Assembly (NCBI RefSeq): GCF_030546645.1 | Contig: NZ_JAUOTO010000009.1 | Coordinates: 248,001 to 312,000 of the forward strand | Source: Flavitalea plasmicola | GTDB taxonomy: Bacteria; Bacteroidota; Bacteroidia; Chitinophagales; Chitinophagaceae | Direction: 5' to 3' | DNA: 64,000 nt | In this document: in pieces, positions 62,055 to 64,000 of the stretch | Layout of the letters: each line of letters begins with the position of its first letter | Position numbering within the stretch: position 1 is the stretch's first letter | Position numbers and translations under genes: made by a program | Notes under the pieces: generated by a model | Seen by the model: the letters and a program-made list of their open reading frames with translations, nothing else | Told to the model about the DNA's origin: nothing | Database searches by the model: none

Positions 62055-62132
62055 CTTTAGGGGTGCTCGTTCACACGGGCTGAGATAATACCCTCAGAAC
62101 CTGATCCGGTTAATACCGGCGAAGGGAAAAGA
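62055..62132 (+). promoter_or_regulatory. TPP riboswitch (THI element)
   Basis: The conserved core is clear: GGGGTGC near 62060, GGCTGAGAT at 62078-62086, ATACCC, GAACCTGATC at 62097-62106 and TAATACCGGCGAAGGGAA at 62111-62128. This is the standard thiamine pyrophosphate aptamer. It precedes thiS by 66 bases and would switch off thiS-thiC expression when thiamine pyrophosphate is plentiful, probably by hiding the ribosome site or through termination; no obvious terminator hairpin was seen. Confidence 0.95.
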
Positions 62133-62198
62133 CGGACTCTCTCTTTCTGCGCGCAGCAGCACCTCTTATACTTATAATTCTTTTATTGAGATCGATGT

Positions 62199-64000
<1,802 letters not shown>

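Overview
This window looks like the chromosome of a free-living, polysaccharide-degrading member of the Bacteroidota, most likely Chitinophagaceae or a close relative. The signs are: many short Sec signal peptides ending in A-Q, a C-terminal type IX secretion sorting domain, lipoproteins, a wide range of glycoside hydrolases and secreted peptidases, weak Shine-Dalgarno sites, and promoter-like -7 elements of the TAnnTTTG type. The family assignment is inferred from gene style; there is no rRNA or other marker gene here. I found no tRNA, rRNA, CRISPR array, intact insertion sequence or prophage.

Layout. (1) 1-9124: a very tight plus-strand operon of two tandem GH172 (DUF2961) enzymes, a histidinol-dehydrogenase-like oxidoreductase, a large third GH172-like protein, and a three-module enzyme with an SGNH acetylesterase domain and two GH43-type propellers. 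This is a furanoside-glycan utilisation locus. (2) 9153-13707: a minus-strand pair (lipoprotein plus a putative secreted cysteine peptidase) divergent from a BlaI-type repressor and an M56/BlaR1-type membrane metalloprotease. The protease ends in eleven Q-A-x-x-D heptads, and the next gene encodes a secreted protein with eighteen heptads of the same pattern. (3) 13787-19251: DUF4097 protein, M28 peptidase, small lipoprotein, MacB/FtsX-type permease. (4) 19294-19451: remnants of a ParE-type toxin-antitoxin module. (5) 19436-20808: BNR-repeat protein plus a ubiquitin-like MoaD/ThiS protein ending in GG. (6) 20863-33825: tricorn-like protease, outer-membrane protein, a heptad-repeat secreted protein, an exported SAM hydrolase, two esterases, SMP-30 lactonase, single-domain response regulator, Tat-exported phospholipase C, S10 peptidase. 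(7) 33885-42553: fdhD-ydeP, penicillin-acylase-like hydrolase, M28 peptidase, a GT-C membrane protein. (8) 42534-47368: YeiH-type exporter, sedolisin (S53), GH13 alpha-glucosidase. (9) 47546-53691: Tat-exported flavin amine oxidase, Tat-exported aminotransferase, secreted Hedgehog/intein (Hint) protein, proB, proA, then a perfect bidirectional terminator. (10) 53760-58897: very large RCC1/CBM6/T9SS protein and a second GT-C membrane protein. (11) 59087-62029: GH51 arabinofuranosidase and GH27 alpha-galactosidase. (12) 62019-64000: promoter, TPP riboswitch, thiS and the start of thiC, which runs off the window.

How it fits together. Much of the window takes apart plant- or microbe-derived material outside the cytoplasm: furanosides, galactosides, alpha-glucosides, acetyl esters, phospholipids and peptides. 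The least conventional parts are the BlaI/M56/heptad-repeat module (a candidate envelope-sensing system), the Tat-exported oxidase/aminotransferase/Hint cluster next to proline biosynthesis, and the ubiquitin-like/BNR pair. These are the best candidates for undescribed biology; their functions are inferred, not shown.
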